Under the pieces are notes generated by a model, which saw only the letters and a list, made by a program, of their open reading frames with translations, was not told the DNA's origin and made no database searches. The position numbers and the translations under genes are program-made. This document shows, piece by piece, positions 17,428 through 25,683 of a stretch of DNA of 64,000 nt (the first letter of the stretch is position 1; each line of letters opens with the position of its first letter). The stretch covers positions 19,199-83,198 of the forward strand of contig JAFVTX010000046.1 in the NCBI GenBank assembly GCA_017503015.1, given 5' to 3'. Origin of the DNA: Fibrobacter sp. (GTDB lineage: Bacteria > Fibrobacterota > Fibrobacteria > Fibrobacterales > Fibrobacteraceae).

Positions 17428-17943
17428 ATGTCAAGAGAAAATTCAAAAAAGATTAATTTTTCTTCAGAAAATGTTCGAAATTTTGCCTCCGAGCGGTTTG
17501 GAACCCTGAAAAAACTTGCTGAAGCTATAGGCGTAAGTCAGCCAAACCTAACGCAAAGCCTATCTGGTAAGCGTCCTTTTGGCGCATCTTGGCGCGAAAG
17601 ACTTGAAGATGTCGGCTTTTTTGAATGGCTTTCGCAAAAAAACGGCGATTTAATCAAAGATGAATTAATCAAAGATTCCTCAAATGTCAAGGGGGAATCT
17701 GAAAATAGTGGAATTTTAGACATTTCAGGCGCTCTTGAGCTTTCGAACACGCCCGCAAGCCGCCTCGCCCAGCTCGTGGGGGTAAGCCCCGCCACGCTCG
17801 ACTCCTGGCGGCAGGGCACCGCCACGCCCACTGTCGAGGAGCTCTCCCGCCTCTTCAACCAGGTCGTCGCCCTCGCCCTGAGCTCCCGCCACGCCGCCAC
17901 CACGCCCGAAGCAGAGAACCCACCCGCCCAAGCTACCGCGTAA
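17428..17943 (+). CDS. repressor-like DNA-binding protein with two helix-turn-helix segments
   Basis: 171 residues. An N-terminal XRE-like segment (about 18-50, 'LKKLAEAIGVSQPNLTQSLSG') and a second helix-turn-helix (about 108-140, 'SRLAQLVGVSPATLDSWRQG'), then a Pro/Ala-rich tail. Position opposite the Ner-like gene makes it the best candidate for the prophage repressor. The first two thirds are AT-rich and the rest is GC-rich. Inside the gene, 17664-17698 repeats 30 of 35 bases of 17408-17442, which spans its own operator and start. No protease-like or dimerisation domain is recognisable. Confidence 0.7.
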   Translation: MSRENSKKINFSSENVRNFASERFGTLKKLAEAIGVSQPNLTQSLSGKRPFGASWRERLEDVGFFEWLSQKNGDLIKDELIKDSSNVKGESENSGILDISGALELSNTPASRLAQLVGVSPATLDSWRQGTATPTVEELSRLFNQVVALALSSRHAATTPEAENPPAQATA

Positions 17944-17960
17944 GAGGGAATATTATCGAG

Positions 17961-18019
17961 TTGGTTCCGCACTTTTGAAGAATGATATAATTTAGTGGTA
18001 GGCGGGCAGGAAATCCCGC
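17961..18019 (+). promoter_or_regulatory. promoter-like TATAAT and hairpin before the membrane-protein operon
   Basis: TATAAT at 17986-17991 has a loose -35 (TTGGTT, 17961-17966, long spacer). It is followed by a hairpin GCGGG/CCCGC at 18002-18019 ahead of the next gene. Confidence 0.4.
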
Positions 18020-18065
18020 TGCTGCATGCGGAATGAACCGTGTGTAGCAACTTATGGAGGAATCC

Positions 18066-18389
18066 ATGAATAGGATAGTGCGTTTTTCGTATGAAGTGTT
18101 TTACTTTGTCAAGGCAACCAGCAATGCTCCGGTTTGCCCAGCTCCCAATGGTCTCGCTACGATTTATCATCAAAGCGAGAAGGCTGTTCAAGTCTCTGAA
18201 AAGGATCGCGAAGAACTTGATCGCCGTCCTTTTGCAAATGCCGAAACGGCGTTTGAGGTCTTGGTCAATAGACTGAGAATGCTTTATATGGGTGCTGAGC
18301 CGAACATTTCCGACATTCCCGAACCGTCGGAAGAGATGAAACGCCTTGACGCGTTGAAAGCAATCTGCGAACCGATAGAGAATCAATAG
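18066..18389 (+). CDS. unknown prophage protein
   Basis: 107 residues with no recognised family. The first third is strand-like and aromatic ('RFSYEVFYFVKATSNAPVC'); the rest is helical and acidic. The ATG at 18066 has a strong GGAGG at the right distance; an ATG 12 bases upstream overlaps that ribosome site. It lies between the repressor-like gene and a membrane protein, a stretch where temperate phages often carry lysogen-expressed genes. Confidence 0.55.
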   Translation: MNRIVRFSYEVFYFVKATSNAPVCPAPNGLATIYHQSEKAVQVSEKDREELDRRPFANAETAFEVLVNRLRMLYMGAEPNISDIPEPSEEMKRLDALKAICEPIENQ

Positions 18390-18396
18390 ACCGAGA

Positions 18397-18434
18397 GTGT
18401 TCGCCCCGCACCTGCGAGGCGACACCTTCTTTTT
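18397..18434 (+). terminator. weak terminator-like hairpin
   Basis: GTGTTCGCC pairs with GGCGACAC (one bulge) and is followed by CTTCTTTTTC. It lies between two co-directional genes, so it may only attenuate. Confidence 0.4.
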
Positions 18435-18446
18435 CAAGGAATTATT

Positions 18447-19205
18447 ATGCCCACCACAACCGTCATCGACACCATCCACCACGTCATCCATGACACCGTG
18501 CATACATCCGTATTTGATACTGTTCATACAGTCTCCTTCGATACGGTCAAGGTTGCGCTTGACTCGAATTACTCGGTTCAGATTCTTCATGAAGCCCAGC
18601 AGTTCTACTCGACGTCGTTTAACTGGCTGCTTGCCATCTTTGGCGCTTTTCTCACGATTATCGCCATCATATTTGGTTTTAAGCTTTATCACGATCTGAA
18701 ATCCATTGACGAAAAAATTGCAGATGTCGCCAAAAGAACAGCTGACGGAATGAACAAAAAATTTGAACAGCAATTTGATGCTCAAAATAGACAATCTCTT
18801 GAACTTTCCGCATTGGTTAAGGATATGCAAGAGAAAATCATTCTTAATTGGATAACGCAGGGAAGACTTGCAGAAACTCAGAAACAGTTTTACCATGAAT
18901 TTATGTGCTATGATTTTGCACTGAAAGAAATTGTTGATCACTTTGACAAGACCTTTGCTCAATATGGTAAACTCGCTATAGAAAAACTTGTTGAAAAGGC
19001 TGCTGCTTTGAAAGACTCTTCAAGAAAGAATAAGGTGTTTGAATCCGTTTTGTCTAAAATAAAGTCATTTGAACAATGTCTGCTAAATGCTCCGCTAGAC
19101 AAAGATTCATCTAAAGCCGAAGACGAAAGGATTTACATATTAAGCATTATGTCCCTATGCACTTCTGCGAAATCTACCTTCGAACAAATGATAGAAGAAC
19201 GATGA
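18447..19205 (+). CDS. membrane-anchored coiled-coil protein, possible lysogenic-conversion gene
   Basis: 252 residues. The N-terminus repeats a DTVHT-like word ('VIDTIHHVIHDTVHTSVFDT...'), followed by one strong transmembrane helix at about 58-80 ('WLLAIFGAFLTIIAIIFGF') and a long Lys/Glu-rich helical domain that is probably cytoplasmic. No family is recognised. AAGGA precedes the ATG. It lies next to the repressor-like gene, in the direction of lysogenic transcription, so a role in superinfection exclusion or host modification is possible but is inference from position and topology. Confidence 0.6.
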   Translation: MPTTTVIDTIHHVIHDTVHTSVFDTVHTVSFDTVKVALDSNYSVQILHEAQQFYSTSFNWLLAIFGAFLTIIAIIFGFKLYHDLKSIDEKIADVAKRTADGMNKKFEQQFDAQNRQSLELSALVKDMQEKIILNWITQGRLAETQKQFYHEFMCYDFALKEIVDHFDKTFAQYGKLAIEKLVEKAAALKDSSRKNKVFESVLSKIKSFEQCLLNAPLDKDSSKAEDERIYILSIMSLCTSAKSTFEQMIEER

Positions 19206-19360
19206 CGAAACAGGTTATTGCGCCCAATGCAGGTGGCGCGACTTGATACATAAACTCGGCAAAGACTGATTTTGACATCTCTTTTTCTTTCTTCATTTTT
19301 CATTTCCTTTTTTTACATTGTTGTTTTTTTCGCTCATTTTGATTATATTTGCAATACAGA

Positions 19361-19657
19361 ATGAGCTTCTGGGATTCCCTGACAATCGACGACCTTCCGA
19401 ATGACGACCTGAAGTGGGTGGCAAGCACCCTCGGGCTCGACATTGCCAAGCGTATCTGGAAGAAGTTCGCGGGCAACCATGTAGCCTGCCCAGCCAGGAT
19501 GAACCCAACAGCAGTGCGCCGCTATATGCGCGACAACTTCGACAAGCCAGTTCACCAGCTTGCGTTTGAAACCGGAGTCAGCGAGCGCACGATCTACAGG
19601 TACATGAACGTGGTTGAAAAGAAGCCTGAAAACAAAGGGCAACTGAGCCTGTTCTAG
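19361..19657 (+). CDS. mor: Mor-family transcription activator
   Basis: 98 residues of the Mor/C activator family, which switches on middle and late Mu promoters by binding a dyad and recruiting RNA polymerase. The dimerisation part 'LGLDIAKRIWKKFAGNHVACP' is followed by the C-terminal helix-turn-helix 'HQLAFETGVSERTIYRYM'. It is shorter than Mu Mor at the N-terminus. A TATATT box at 19344-19349 lies just upstream, and ATG 19361 is preferred over a TTG at 19349. It converges with the head operon, whose promoter region (25588-25683) may be its target. Confidence 0.88.
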   Translation: MSFWDSLTIDDLPNDDLKWVASTLGLDIAKRIWKKFAGNHVACPARMNPTAVRRYMRDNFDKPVHQLAFETGVSERTIYRYMNVVEKKPENKGQLSLF

Positions 19658-19665
19658 CATACACT

Positions 19666-19920
19666 TTATTCCTTCATCCATTCGCCGGTTCTTGCGTGGT
19701 GCAGATAGTTTTCGGCCTTGCGGATGTCGTCTTTCCTGTCGTTGTCGGGCTTGAGTCCTGCGCGGCATTGATACTTGACGGCTGTGCCGATGTCGTAGGC
19801 GGCTTCACGCGGGAGTTCTTCGCGCTTCACGATGGCGTGGATAATCTTGATTGTTTCCACGGGCATTTCGTTGTAGTAGGCGCGTTTGGGCTTGTTTGTT
19901 TTGGGTGCGGGTTTTGTCAT
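19666..19920 (-). CDS. DUF3310 family protein
   Basis: 84 residues. The core 'YNEMPVETIKIIHAIV', 'AAYDIGTAVKYQCRAGLK', 'DDIRKAENYLHHA' is the DUF3310 pattern, sometimes labelled nucleotide kinase without direct proof. It is the last gene of the leftward head operon; its start overlaps the end of the virion morphogenesis gene. Such a gene is normally early, so its place here is a little odd. Confidence 0.75.
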   Translation of the reverse strand: MTKPAPKTNKPKRAYYNEMPVETIKIIHAIVKREELPREAAYDIGTAVKYQCRAGLKPDNDRKDDIRKAENYLHHARTGEWMKE

Positions 19921-20435
19921 TTTGTACCTTGGGTTAAGTGTTCCATAAGTGTTTCTTTGAATCCTTCAAGGTCTTCGGGCTGAACGACCATGAAGGGGCG
20001 TGCGGGAATTTCGCGGGTTTTGGTTGTCACTCTTGCGTATATACGCCGCATTCCATTCCATATGAACGAGAGTGCTTTCTTTTCTCTGGGGATAATGGTG
20101 CGCCCTGCTATTGTTCCGCCGAAATTATGGATTTTTGCGTAGGCAATATTTGTTCCGACTTGCGCTGAATTTTTGTCACTTTCGCTTGTGATGGAGTCGC
20201 GAAGGTTGCCAGTTCTTATCAAGGAACCGCCGTGCTGGCTTTTGGTCCATTTCTTGGGTCCGCCTATCAGGGAACCCGCCTTGCTGTATCGACCACCTAC
20301 CTCGAAGTTTTCCCGGACGGACTCCTCCAGCTCGACGGCGATGGTTCTCATCGCTCTGGACATGTTTTTTCCGTTGTTTTCGATGCCTTTTAGCAGAATT
20401 TTGCAATTTTTGTCATCAATTTTAGCCTTGATCAT
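19917..20435 (-). CDS. virion morphogenesis protein (Mu gpG / P2 gpS-like tail completion)
   Basis: 172 residues. The family pattern is visible: 'AVELEESVRENFEVGGRY', 'KKWTKSQHGGSLIRTGNLRDSI', 'GTNIAYAKIHNFGGTI' and 'IPARPFMVV'. In Mu the gpG product acts in head-tail joining. It follows gpF, in the Mu order. Between it and gpF are 144 bp that carry no clear gene; a short plus-strand frame starting at 20464 with a good ribosome site is noted but not called. Confidence 0.85.
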   Translation of the reverse strand: MIKAKIDDKNCKILLKGIENNGKNMSRAMRTIAVELEESVRENFEVGGRYSKAGSLIGGPKKWTKSQHGGSLIRTGNLRDSITSESDKNSAQVGTNIAYAKIHNFGGTIAGRTIIPREKKALSFIWNGMRRIYARVTTKTREIPARPFMVVQPEDLEGFKETLMEHLTQGTK

Positions 20436-20579
20436 TGCTTTTCTCCGAAAAAAGAGGTATATTATGAATAAAGAACGCGCTGAGTTAGTGGAACGAGGTT
20501 CACCACTTCGGGAGCTAAACTTTCAAAAAAGTCACAGTACCGTATGCAAGAGTTCGCCGCCTTGCCAGTCGTTCTTTTT

Positions 20580-21932
20580 TCACAATAGATGTTTCTTTGA
20601 AAACGCAGTCGCATCAACAACCATTCCTGTTTTAAAGACTAATCGCTTACTGGATTCGTTCTCTAGCCCGAAAACGGCTTTATAGCGTTTTTTTGTATTT
20701 CCTTTTAATGGTTCTGAGTAGAATACCAAGCCATCAACAGGTGTGTACGTGCAAGACCATTCTTTGATAAGTTCAGGTAACCTAGATAACACTTCTTTGG
20801 GTATTGCAGGATGGTCTGTACGAAGTGCGTGAATTATCCTTTTGTCATCTATCGTTAAAAGACGAGACTCAATGTTGAGGTCGTTCCCCTTTCGATTCTT
20901 CTTACTTTGCAATTTGTTAAAGACACTTTCAGGCAACATTCCCGCCACAAATGTTTCTCCCTTTGGGGCATTCAATACAGACTCCACATCGACAATATTC
21001 TTGAAACTGTTTACTACTTGGCTTGATAGTTGGTCGAACATTGTTTCCTGTTCTTTTAAGGGAAGTTCCTTAATCTTCCTTTCGAGCATCCTGTCATAAT
21101 CAAACGAATACGAACCCGGTGCATAGTCCCAGCCTTGACTTGGGTAAACAACGGTATTGCCCACCTTGTAGCCAGTAGTCGTCACTTTGACCTTTTGAGT
21201 TTCTACCGTTCCGTCAAGTCTTATATGTTCTCTCTCGATTTCTTCTGTCTTGCTCACGAAATCTTCGGGCTTGCTTTCTCGCACAACCTCATTTGCGGGC
21301 TTGCCGAACTTCTTTTCCAGAGTCCGTTTCGTCATCCTGGACACGGTGCAATGGCAGCCCCAGCCATTAGGGGCATAATGCGTTTGCCAGAACGGGTCGT
21401 CATAACGGAAAACAAGGTTGTGCAACGCGGCGTGTTCCACCCTCGGGTTCTTGTTTCCTGCACCCTTAGGAACAGCGACATATCGCCAATACGGTGCTAC
21501 ATCGGCATCTTCCATCATGCGCTCGTATCGACCTGCTGCGTATGCCGTCTTTACGTTCGTGTTAAAGATGTTTCGCAGTCTTCTGTGGTCTACCTTTATC
21601 GGCTTGACCAATTTCTGGTCTTTGTTTACGGCATCGATATTGCCCCACCAGCCTTTTTCCTTGAGCGTCGGGATGATGTCGTTCGCAAAGTCTTGGTAAG
21701 GTTTCCCTTCCTTAATGGCCTTTAGAAGGCTTGCGTGGATGTCCTTGACCAAGTCGATGCTTGTCGCCTTGGCTACGACAAAAACCCTGTCGTGAGCATG
21801 GCGCATCGTGTCCGTCCAGTCCCAATGTTTCTTTGGGCCTAGAGCGACTTTCTTTTCAAAGTATTCAATCGCCTTTTTATGAGGGAGATTGAACAGCATC
21901 GAAAGCTCTTTCTGTAACTTTTCATCAGGCAT
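20580..21932 (-). CDS. Mu gpF-like head morphogenesis protein with C-terminal nuclease-like domain
   Basis: 450 residues. The phage Mu protein F domain covers about 60-220, with 'RRLRNIFNTNVKTAYAAGRYERM', 'RVEHAALHNLVFRYDDPFW', 'YAPNGWGCHCTVSRMTKRTL'. The C-terminal 140 residues ('TIDDKRIIHALRTDHPAIPKEVLSRLPELI' region to 'TGMVVDATAF') resemble the phage-Barnase-EndoU-colicin-RelE (PBECR) nuclease-like domains found fused to gpF. gpF is a minor head protein needed for morphogenesis. ATG 21932 overlaps the portal stop; a GTG six bases upstream is an alternative. Confidence 0.85.
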   Translation of the reverse strand: MPDEKLQKELSMLFNLPHKKAIEYFEKKVALGPKKHWDWTDTMRHAHDRVFVVAKATSIDLVKDIHASLLKAIKEGKPYQDFANDIIPTLKEKGWWGNIDAVNKDQKLVKPIKVDHRRLRNIFNTNVKTAYAAGRYERMMEDADVAPYWRYVAVPKGAGNKNPRVEHAALHNLVFRYDDPFWQTHYAPNGWGCHCTVSRMTKRTLEKKFGKPANEVVRESKPEDFVSKTEEIEREHIRLDGTVETQKVKVTTTGYKVGNTVVYPSQGWDYAPGSYSFDYDRMLERKIKELPLKEQETMFDQLSSQVVNSFKNIVDVESVLNAPKGETFVAGMLPESVFNKLQSKKNRKGNDLNIESRLLTIDDKRIIHALRTDHPAIPKEVLSRLPELIKEWSCTYTPVDGLVFYSEPLKGNTKKRYKAVFGLENESSKRLVFKTGMVVDATAFSKKHLL

Positions 21933-23406
21933 CGGCACGGCCCTGCATTTCGGAAAGTACGAGGCACTTGGTCACGGCCTCGTCCATTTTCTTGCTGCTG
22001 AGGTTCGGGAGAATCTTGTAGAGCTCTTCTTCGAACTGTTCGTAGTTGCCGCAATGTTCCGCAAGGTCGATAATCGGCTTTGCAAGTTCTTCAATCTGTT
22101 CCTGCAAATCCTCTGCGGAGAGATCCTGAATCATCTTCTCGATTTTGTTCTTGACGCTTCCTTCTGCGAAACAATGACAATCATCATCATGTTCGGCGAA
22201 CATGCCGCCTTGCTGAACTTCGGTCATCTCGAAATACTTCTCGTCGATACCGTAGATGTCGCTGATGTACTGGGCGTTGAACTTGACTCCCAGCTGCGAG
22301 AGCTTTGCGTCGCGTTCGAGGCGTGCCTGCTGCATGTCTTCCGGGAGAATGATGTTCATCCACGGTATGACCTTTTCACCAGGCCAGTTGATTTCGTAAA
22401 TCCACCTGATAAGCTGATTGAAGCTGGATTCAATCATGGCGGCATCGTCAAGGGCCAAGTCCAGGCGCACGTCGTTGTGCACGGTGGCCATGGCCTGGGT
22501 GCCGCCCGAACTAGTCTGCTCGGTGGTGAGGGTCTCGCCAAGCCACGCCTTGCTGATTTCGGAATCCGCCCAGGCCACGATTTCGCTGTGGGGGTTGGTG
22601 CCGCTCATCTTGGTTTCCAGGAGTTCCACGGAACCTGTCTGCGGGATGACTGCCACGGCGTCGCGCACAAGCCCAGAAAGCATCCTGAGGAAGGTGCTCT
22701 GTTCCTTGTCGGTCGCTCCCGGAGGAATCTTCCCGACGGCCTTGGGCATGCCGTACTTCTCGACGAATATCATCCAGAACTTGAGACCGCCCTTCTTGAA
22801 GGCCATGGGCCAGAAGCAGCGGGCATAGACGGGCTCGCCGTAGGGGTTTACGGCCGTGGGGCGGTTGCGGGTCACGATGAACTTGCGGTCGGGTACGGGA
22901 ACCTTCGCGTTGAACTTGTTCTGGAATAGCAGCCTGCCTTCGTCATCGAAGCGGAACCATTCCTGCGGGCGGTCCTTGATGGCGACAGGCAGAATGAGCG
23001 TTCCGTAGGCCGTGGGGACGGAATCCCACACGATTTCGTGGACGGCGAAACCGAAGCCGATGGCCTGGAGCATCTGCGAAATGGTGTTGCGCAGTTCCAG
23101 GTTCCAGAAGTATTCTTCAAGCATCTTCGCTTTCTTGGGGTCGCCCTTGCTACCGTCGATGGTCCAGGTGCGGCTGGTGATGGATGCGAAGCGCTTGCTC
23201 TTGACGGCATCGAGGTGCCCGTCCACGAAGTTGCGGTAAACCTTGATGTTCCCACCCTGCGCCTTGAGGATAGGGTCGGGGTTGGGCAGGTAATCTTCGC
23301 CCGTGATGAAAGTTGCAGCCGCCCGGGTGGCCACTTCGGTCGCCAGGCGGAGTTTTTCACCGCCGTTCTGGGTGTTTTCGGTCTGTTTTTTCCTTTTTTT
23401 GCTCAT
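21925..23406 (-). CDS. portal protein, Mu gp29-like (DUF935)
   Basis: 493 residues, full length for DUF935 portals, which form the dodecameric DNA gateway of the head. Visible are 'PNPDPILKAQGGNIKVYRNFVDGHLDAVKSKR' near the start, 'GFGFAVHEIVW', 'GWRWD'-type replaced here by 'PQEWFRFDDEGRL', 'FILTR'-like 'KFIVTRNRP', then 'FWPMAFKKGGLKFWMIFVEKYGMPKAVGKIP'. A coiled acidic C-terminus ends it. It sits between terminase and gpF as in Mu. Confidence 0.93.
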   Translation of the reverse strand: MSKKRKKQTENTQNGGEKLRLATEVATRAAATFITGEDYLPNPDPILKAQGGNIKVYRNFVDGHLDAVKSKRFASITSRTWTIDGSKGDPKKAKMLEEYFWNLELRNTISQMLQAIGFGFAVHEIVWDSVPTAYGTLILPVAIKDRPQEWFRFDDEGRLLFQNKFNAKVPVPDRKFIVTRNRPTAVNPYGEPVYARCFWPMAFKKGGLKFWMIFVEKYGMPKAVGKIPPGATDKEQSTFLRMLSGLVRDAVAVIPQTGSVELLETKMSGTNPHSEIVAWADSEISKAWLGETLTTEQTSSGGTQAMATVHNDVRLDLALDDAAMIESSFNQLIRWIYEINWPGEKVIPWMNIILPEDMQQARLERDAKLSQLGVKFNAQYISDIYGIDEKYFEMTEVQQGGMFAEHDDDCHCFAEGSVKNKIEKMIQDLSAEDLQEQIEELAKPIIDLAEHCGNYEQFEEELYKILPNLSSKKMDEAVTKCLVLSEMQGRADA

Positions 23407-23537
23407 GCAGTCCTCGGTGTATTTCTAATCTCGTTGAATGGCCGTTCAAATTCGTTGAATTTTGATTTTCTAAAATCGGATGACCGTTTACTAGTCCAAA
23501 ACAAAAACGGGCTAAAAAGGGCCTTTCTGTGCGATTG

Positions 23538-24950
23538 TCAGAAACCGTTAAAATTCATGCTTTCCCCTTTGAACGGATTTGCGGTCTGGATGAATACCGG
23601 ACCCGCGTCACTTGCGTTTTTCGCATGGTATGCAAGTGCGGCTCCCCAGAAGAAGTCGCCGTGACCCTGCTCGGTGCTTGCGGCATCGTAGCGCACGTTC
23701 CCGGCACTCGTGACAATCTTTCGGACGGCGTGGATGCTTTCGGCCTGTTCGTCCTCGATTTTGGTATCGATGCCCGGGAACTTCGGGCATTTCTCGATGA
23801 TAATCTTCTGGTCTTCAAACGCCTGCAAAAGGTTGATGGCAAGGTCGGCCTTTACCGTGTTGGAGAAAAGTACGCCCTCGACCTTGACAGTGCCGAACTT
23901 GTCCTGGGCCCGTTCGGTGAACTGGTCGCCACATCCGGTGCGGTCGATACAGCCGCGGACAAGGTTCGGGAGTTTCAGGAACTTGTAGAGCTTCTGTTCC
24001 AGGTAACTCCACTTCTTGTTCTGATAGGCTTCTACTGCACGGCAAATTAGGCGGTCGCCGATGTCTTCGAACACGTAGATGACATAAAGGTGACGGTGGC
24101 GGGCCACGTCGCACCCCAGGTAGAGCGGGCCTTTAGCCTTTTCAAGCCCGAGCACTCCCTGACGCTCGCAGCTGTGAATCAGGTCGTAGCTGATTATGGC
24201 CTTGGATTCGTCCTGCGGGTTGCAGCAGTATTCCTCTTGCCATATTGCTTCGGTAAGGCAGCCTTTGTGTTCGTTTTCCAGCCACGCTTCGCGTTCTTTC
24301 CTGGAGAGCTTTCGCCCGCAGATACGGTCGGCGAGGCCTTCTTCTACTGCGAGCTGGATAGGAACGGTGTGCACGCTGTAATCGAGTTCGCCTTTTTTGC
24401 ACTTGTCGATGATCAGGTAGAAAAGCGAGTTGACGCCGTTGTGCGTAGAGAGTATGCGGATTGAGTAACCCCACATGGCGGCGGGCTTCGCGGCGGCCCA
24501 CATCTTGCGGTCGTCCTTGTGGTGTGCCGCTTCGTCCCAGACAATCTTACCGCCTTTGGAGCGGAACGCCTTTGGGTTGCTGGATAGCGCGTAAATCTTT
24601 GAACCGTTGTTGAACTCGATTACTTTGGACTTTACGCCTTTGTCTTCGTCGGCAAACTCACATTCGGAAATGTCCTCGCAGTTGATTTCCGCCAGCGCCT
24701 TTGCAATCGTGTTCAGCTTCGCAACCCAACCGGCTATGTAATCCATGTATTCTGCGGCGGCGGTCATGTCTGCCGAGCTGAAGAATATCTTCAGTCCGGG
24801 CTGTTCGATGCAGTCCTGCACGTCTTCGAAACTCTGCACGTAAGTTCCACCGATACGGCGGGACTTTTCGAGGATTTTAACCTTGCTCTTGTCGAGCAAG
24901 TACCTCTTTTGGTACGGAAAAAAGTAGTCAATTAGGCTTTGGTCGGGCAT
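23538..24950 (-). CDS. terminase large subunit, Mu gp28-like
   Basis: 470 residues. It packages phage DNA using an N-terminal ATPase and a C-terminal RNase H-like nuclease. The deviant Walker A is 'SRRIGGTY' at 30-37, the Walker B 'GGKIVWDEAAHH' with D139 and E140, 'SVHTVPIQLAVEEGL' a linker, and 'LYLGCDVARHRHLYVIYV' opens the nuclease domain. The start overlaps the small-subunit gene. The 131 bp after its stop, before the portal start, hold no gene. Confidence 0.93.
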   Translation of the reverse strand: MPDQSLIDYFFPYQKRYLLDKSKVKILEKSRRIGGTYVQSFEDVQDCIEQPGLKIFFSSADMTAAAEYMDYIAGWVAKLNTIAKALAEINCEDISECEFADEDKGVKSKVIEFNNGSKIYALSSNPKAFRSKGGKIVWDEAAHHKDDRKMWAAAKPAAMWGYSIRILSTHNGVNSLFYLIIDKCKKGELDYSVHTVPIQLAVEEGLADRICGRKLSRKEREAWLENEHKGCLTEAIWQEEYCCNPQDESKAIISYDLIHSCERQGVLGLEKAKGPLYLGCDVARHRHLYVIYVFEDIGDRLICRAVEAYQNKKWSYLEQKLYKFLKLPNLVRGCIDRTGCGDQFTERAQDKFGTVKVEGVLFSNTVKADLAINLLQAFEDQKIIIEKCPKFPGIDTKIEDEQAESIHAVRKIVTSAGNVRYDAASTEQGHGDFFWGAALAYHAKNASDAGPVFIQTANPFKGESMNFNGF

Positions 24951-25354
24951 AGTCCAAGAGCTTCCTTCATTTTGGCGAGAGCGGCTTTCTGTTTTTCTTC
25001 CGGGGAAAGTTCGGACTTGTTGGCCTTGGGTGCCACGGCCTCGTACTTGCGGGCGTGTTCGGCTGTATCGATGATGCGCTGGAGTGCGGTGTAGCGTTCG
25101 GCTGCAACCTTTACGCCGTCGAGTTCATCCTGCTTGATCTTGCGGGCCATTACTTCGCCCAGCTCGAACAGCTGCGCGTGGAAGTTCTTTTCGCTGCCGC
25201 TGATTTCGGCACGTGCTTCGTCCCAGTGTTCTTCAGATTTCCAGTTCTGAAGGGTGCGCGTGGAGATGTTGAGCCGGCGGCTAATGTCAGCTAGGCTCAT
25301 CTGGTGAATGGTGTAAAATTCTTTCGCCTTGGGCTTGAGTTCGGACTTGCTCAT
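24932..25354 (-). CDS. terminase small subunit, Mu gp27-like (DUF1804-like)
   Basis: 140 residues. An N-terminal helix-turn-helix ('YTIHQMSLADISRRLNISTRTLQNWKSEEHWDEAR') followed by a helical oligomerisation region, the typical build of DNA-recognising small terminases. ATG 25354 overlaps the TGA of the upstream gene (ATGA), which fixes the start despite a longer open frame. It directly precedes the large subunit with a short overlap. Confidence 0.85.
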   Translation of the reverse strand: MSKSELKPKAKEFYTIHQMSLADISRRLNISTRTLQNWKSEEHWDEARAEISGSEKNFHAQLFELGEVMARKIKQDELDGVKVAAERYTALQRIIDTAEHARKYEAVAPKANKSELSPEEKQKAALAKMKEALGLCPTKA

Positions 25355-25587
25355 GGCATTCTCCCGGGCGTAGCGTGGTTTTCGGCACAGCAGGCGCGTA
25401 TCGTTTCGAGGGCCCTTTTCTGGTCGTCGCTGTACTGTTTCAGAACCGCTTCCCATCGCACCTGGTCATTGGCGGCGTTCTTTTCCCACTTTGCGTTTTC
25501 GTTTGTGTAGAAGATGGCTAGCATGACGGCGAAGACAATGCCCACGCCGAACTGTTTCAATGCTTCTTGCCAGAAAGTTTTATCCAT
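25351..25587 (-). CDS. small membrane protein, possible BhlA/UviB-type holin
   Basis: 78 residues: an N-terminal transmembrane helix at about 10-27 ('LKQFGVGIVFAVMLAIFYT'), then 'NENAKWE' and a charged coiled coil. This pattern, helix followed by 'eNakrE' and coiled coil, resembles BhlA/UviB holin-like proteins, though the match is loose. It is the first gene of the leftward head operon, preceded by GAGGT. A lysis role would be far from the amidase gene in the early operon. Confidence 0.55.
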   Translation of the reverse strand: MDKTFWQEALKQFGVGIVFAVMLAIFYTNENAKWEKNAANDQVRWEAVLKQYSDDQKRALETIRACCAENHATPGRMP

Positions 25588-25683
25588 GGTATATACCTCC
25601 TCGCAAAGTTACCCAATAGGCTCTGACATAGGGCATGACAATGTCATGTCCTCGTTCGCTTTTATTCGGGTATCTTTGAGGCC
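25588..25683. promoter_or_regulatory. divergent late promoter region with palindrome
   Basis: The 96 bp between the leftward head operon and the rightward protease-to-tail operon hold a perfect palindrome CATGACA-A-TGTCATG (25634-25648), with a further TGACAT at 25624-25629. It is a good candidate site for the Mor-type activator. Confidence 0.55.

Noticed and set aside
20464..20685. Plus-strand frame starting ATGAATAAAGAACG with an AGAGG site upstream
   Set aside because: The ribosome site is good, but the frame soon overlaps the 3' end of the gpF gene on the other strand and has no recognisable content; noted only as a possibility.
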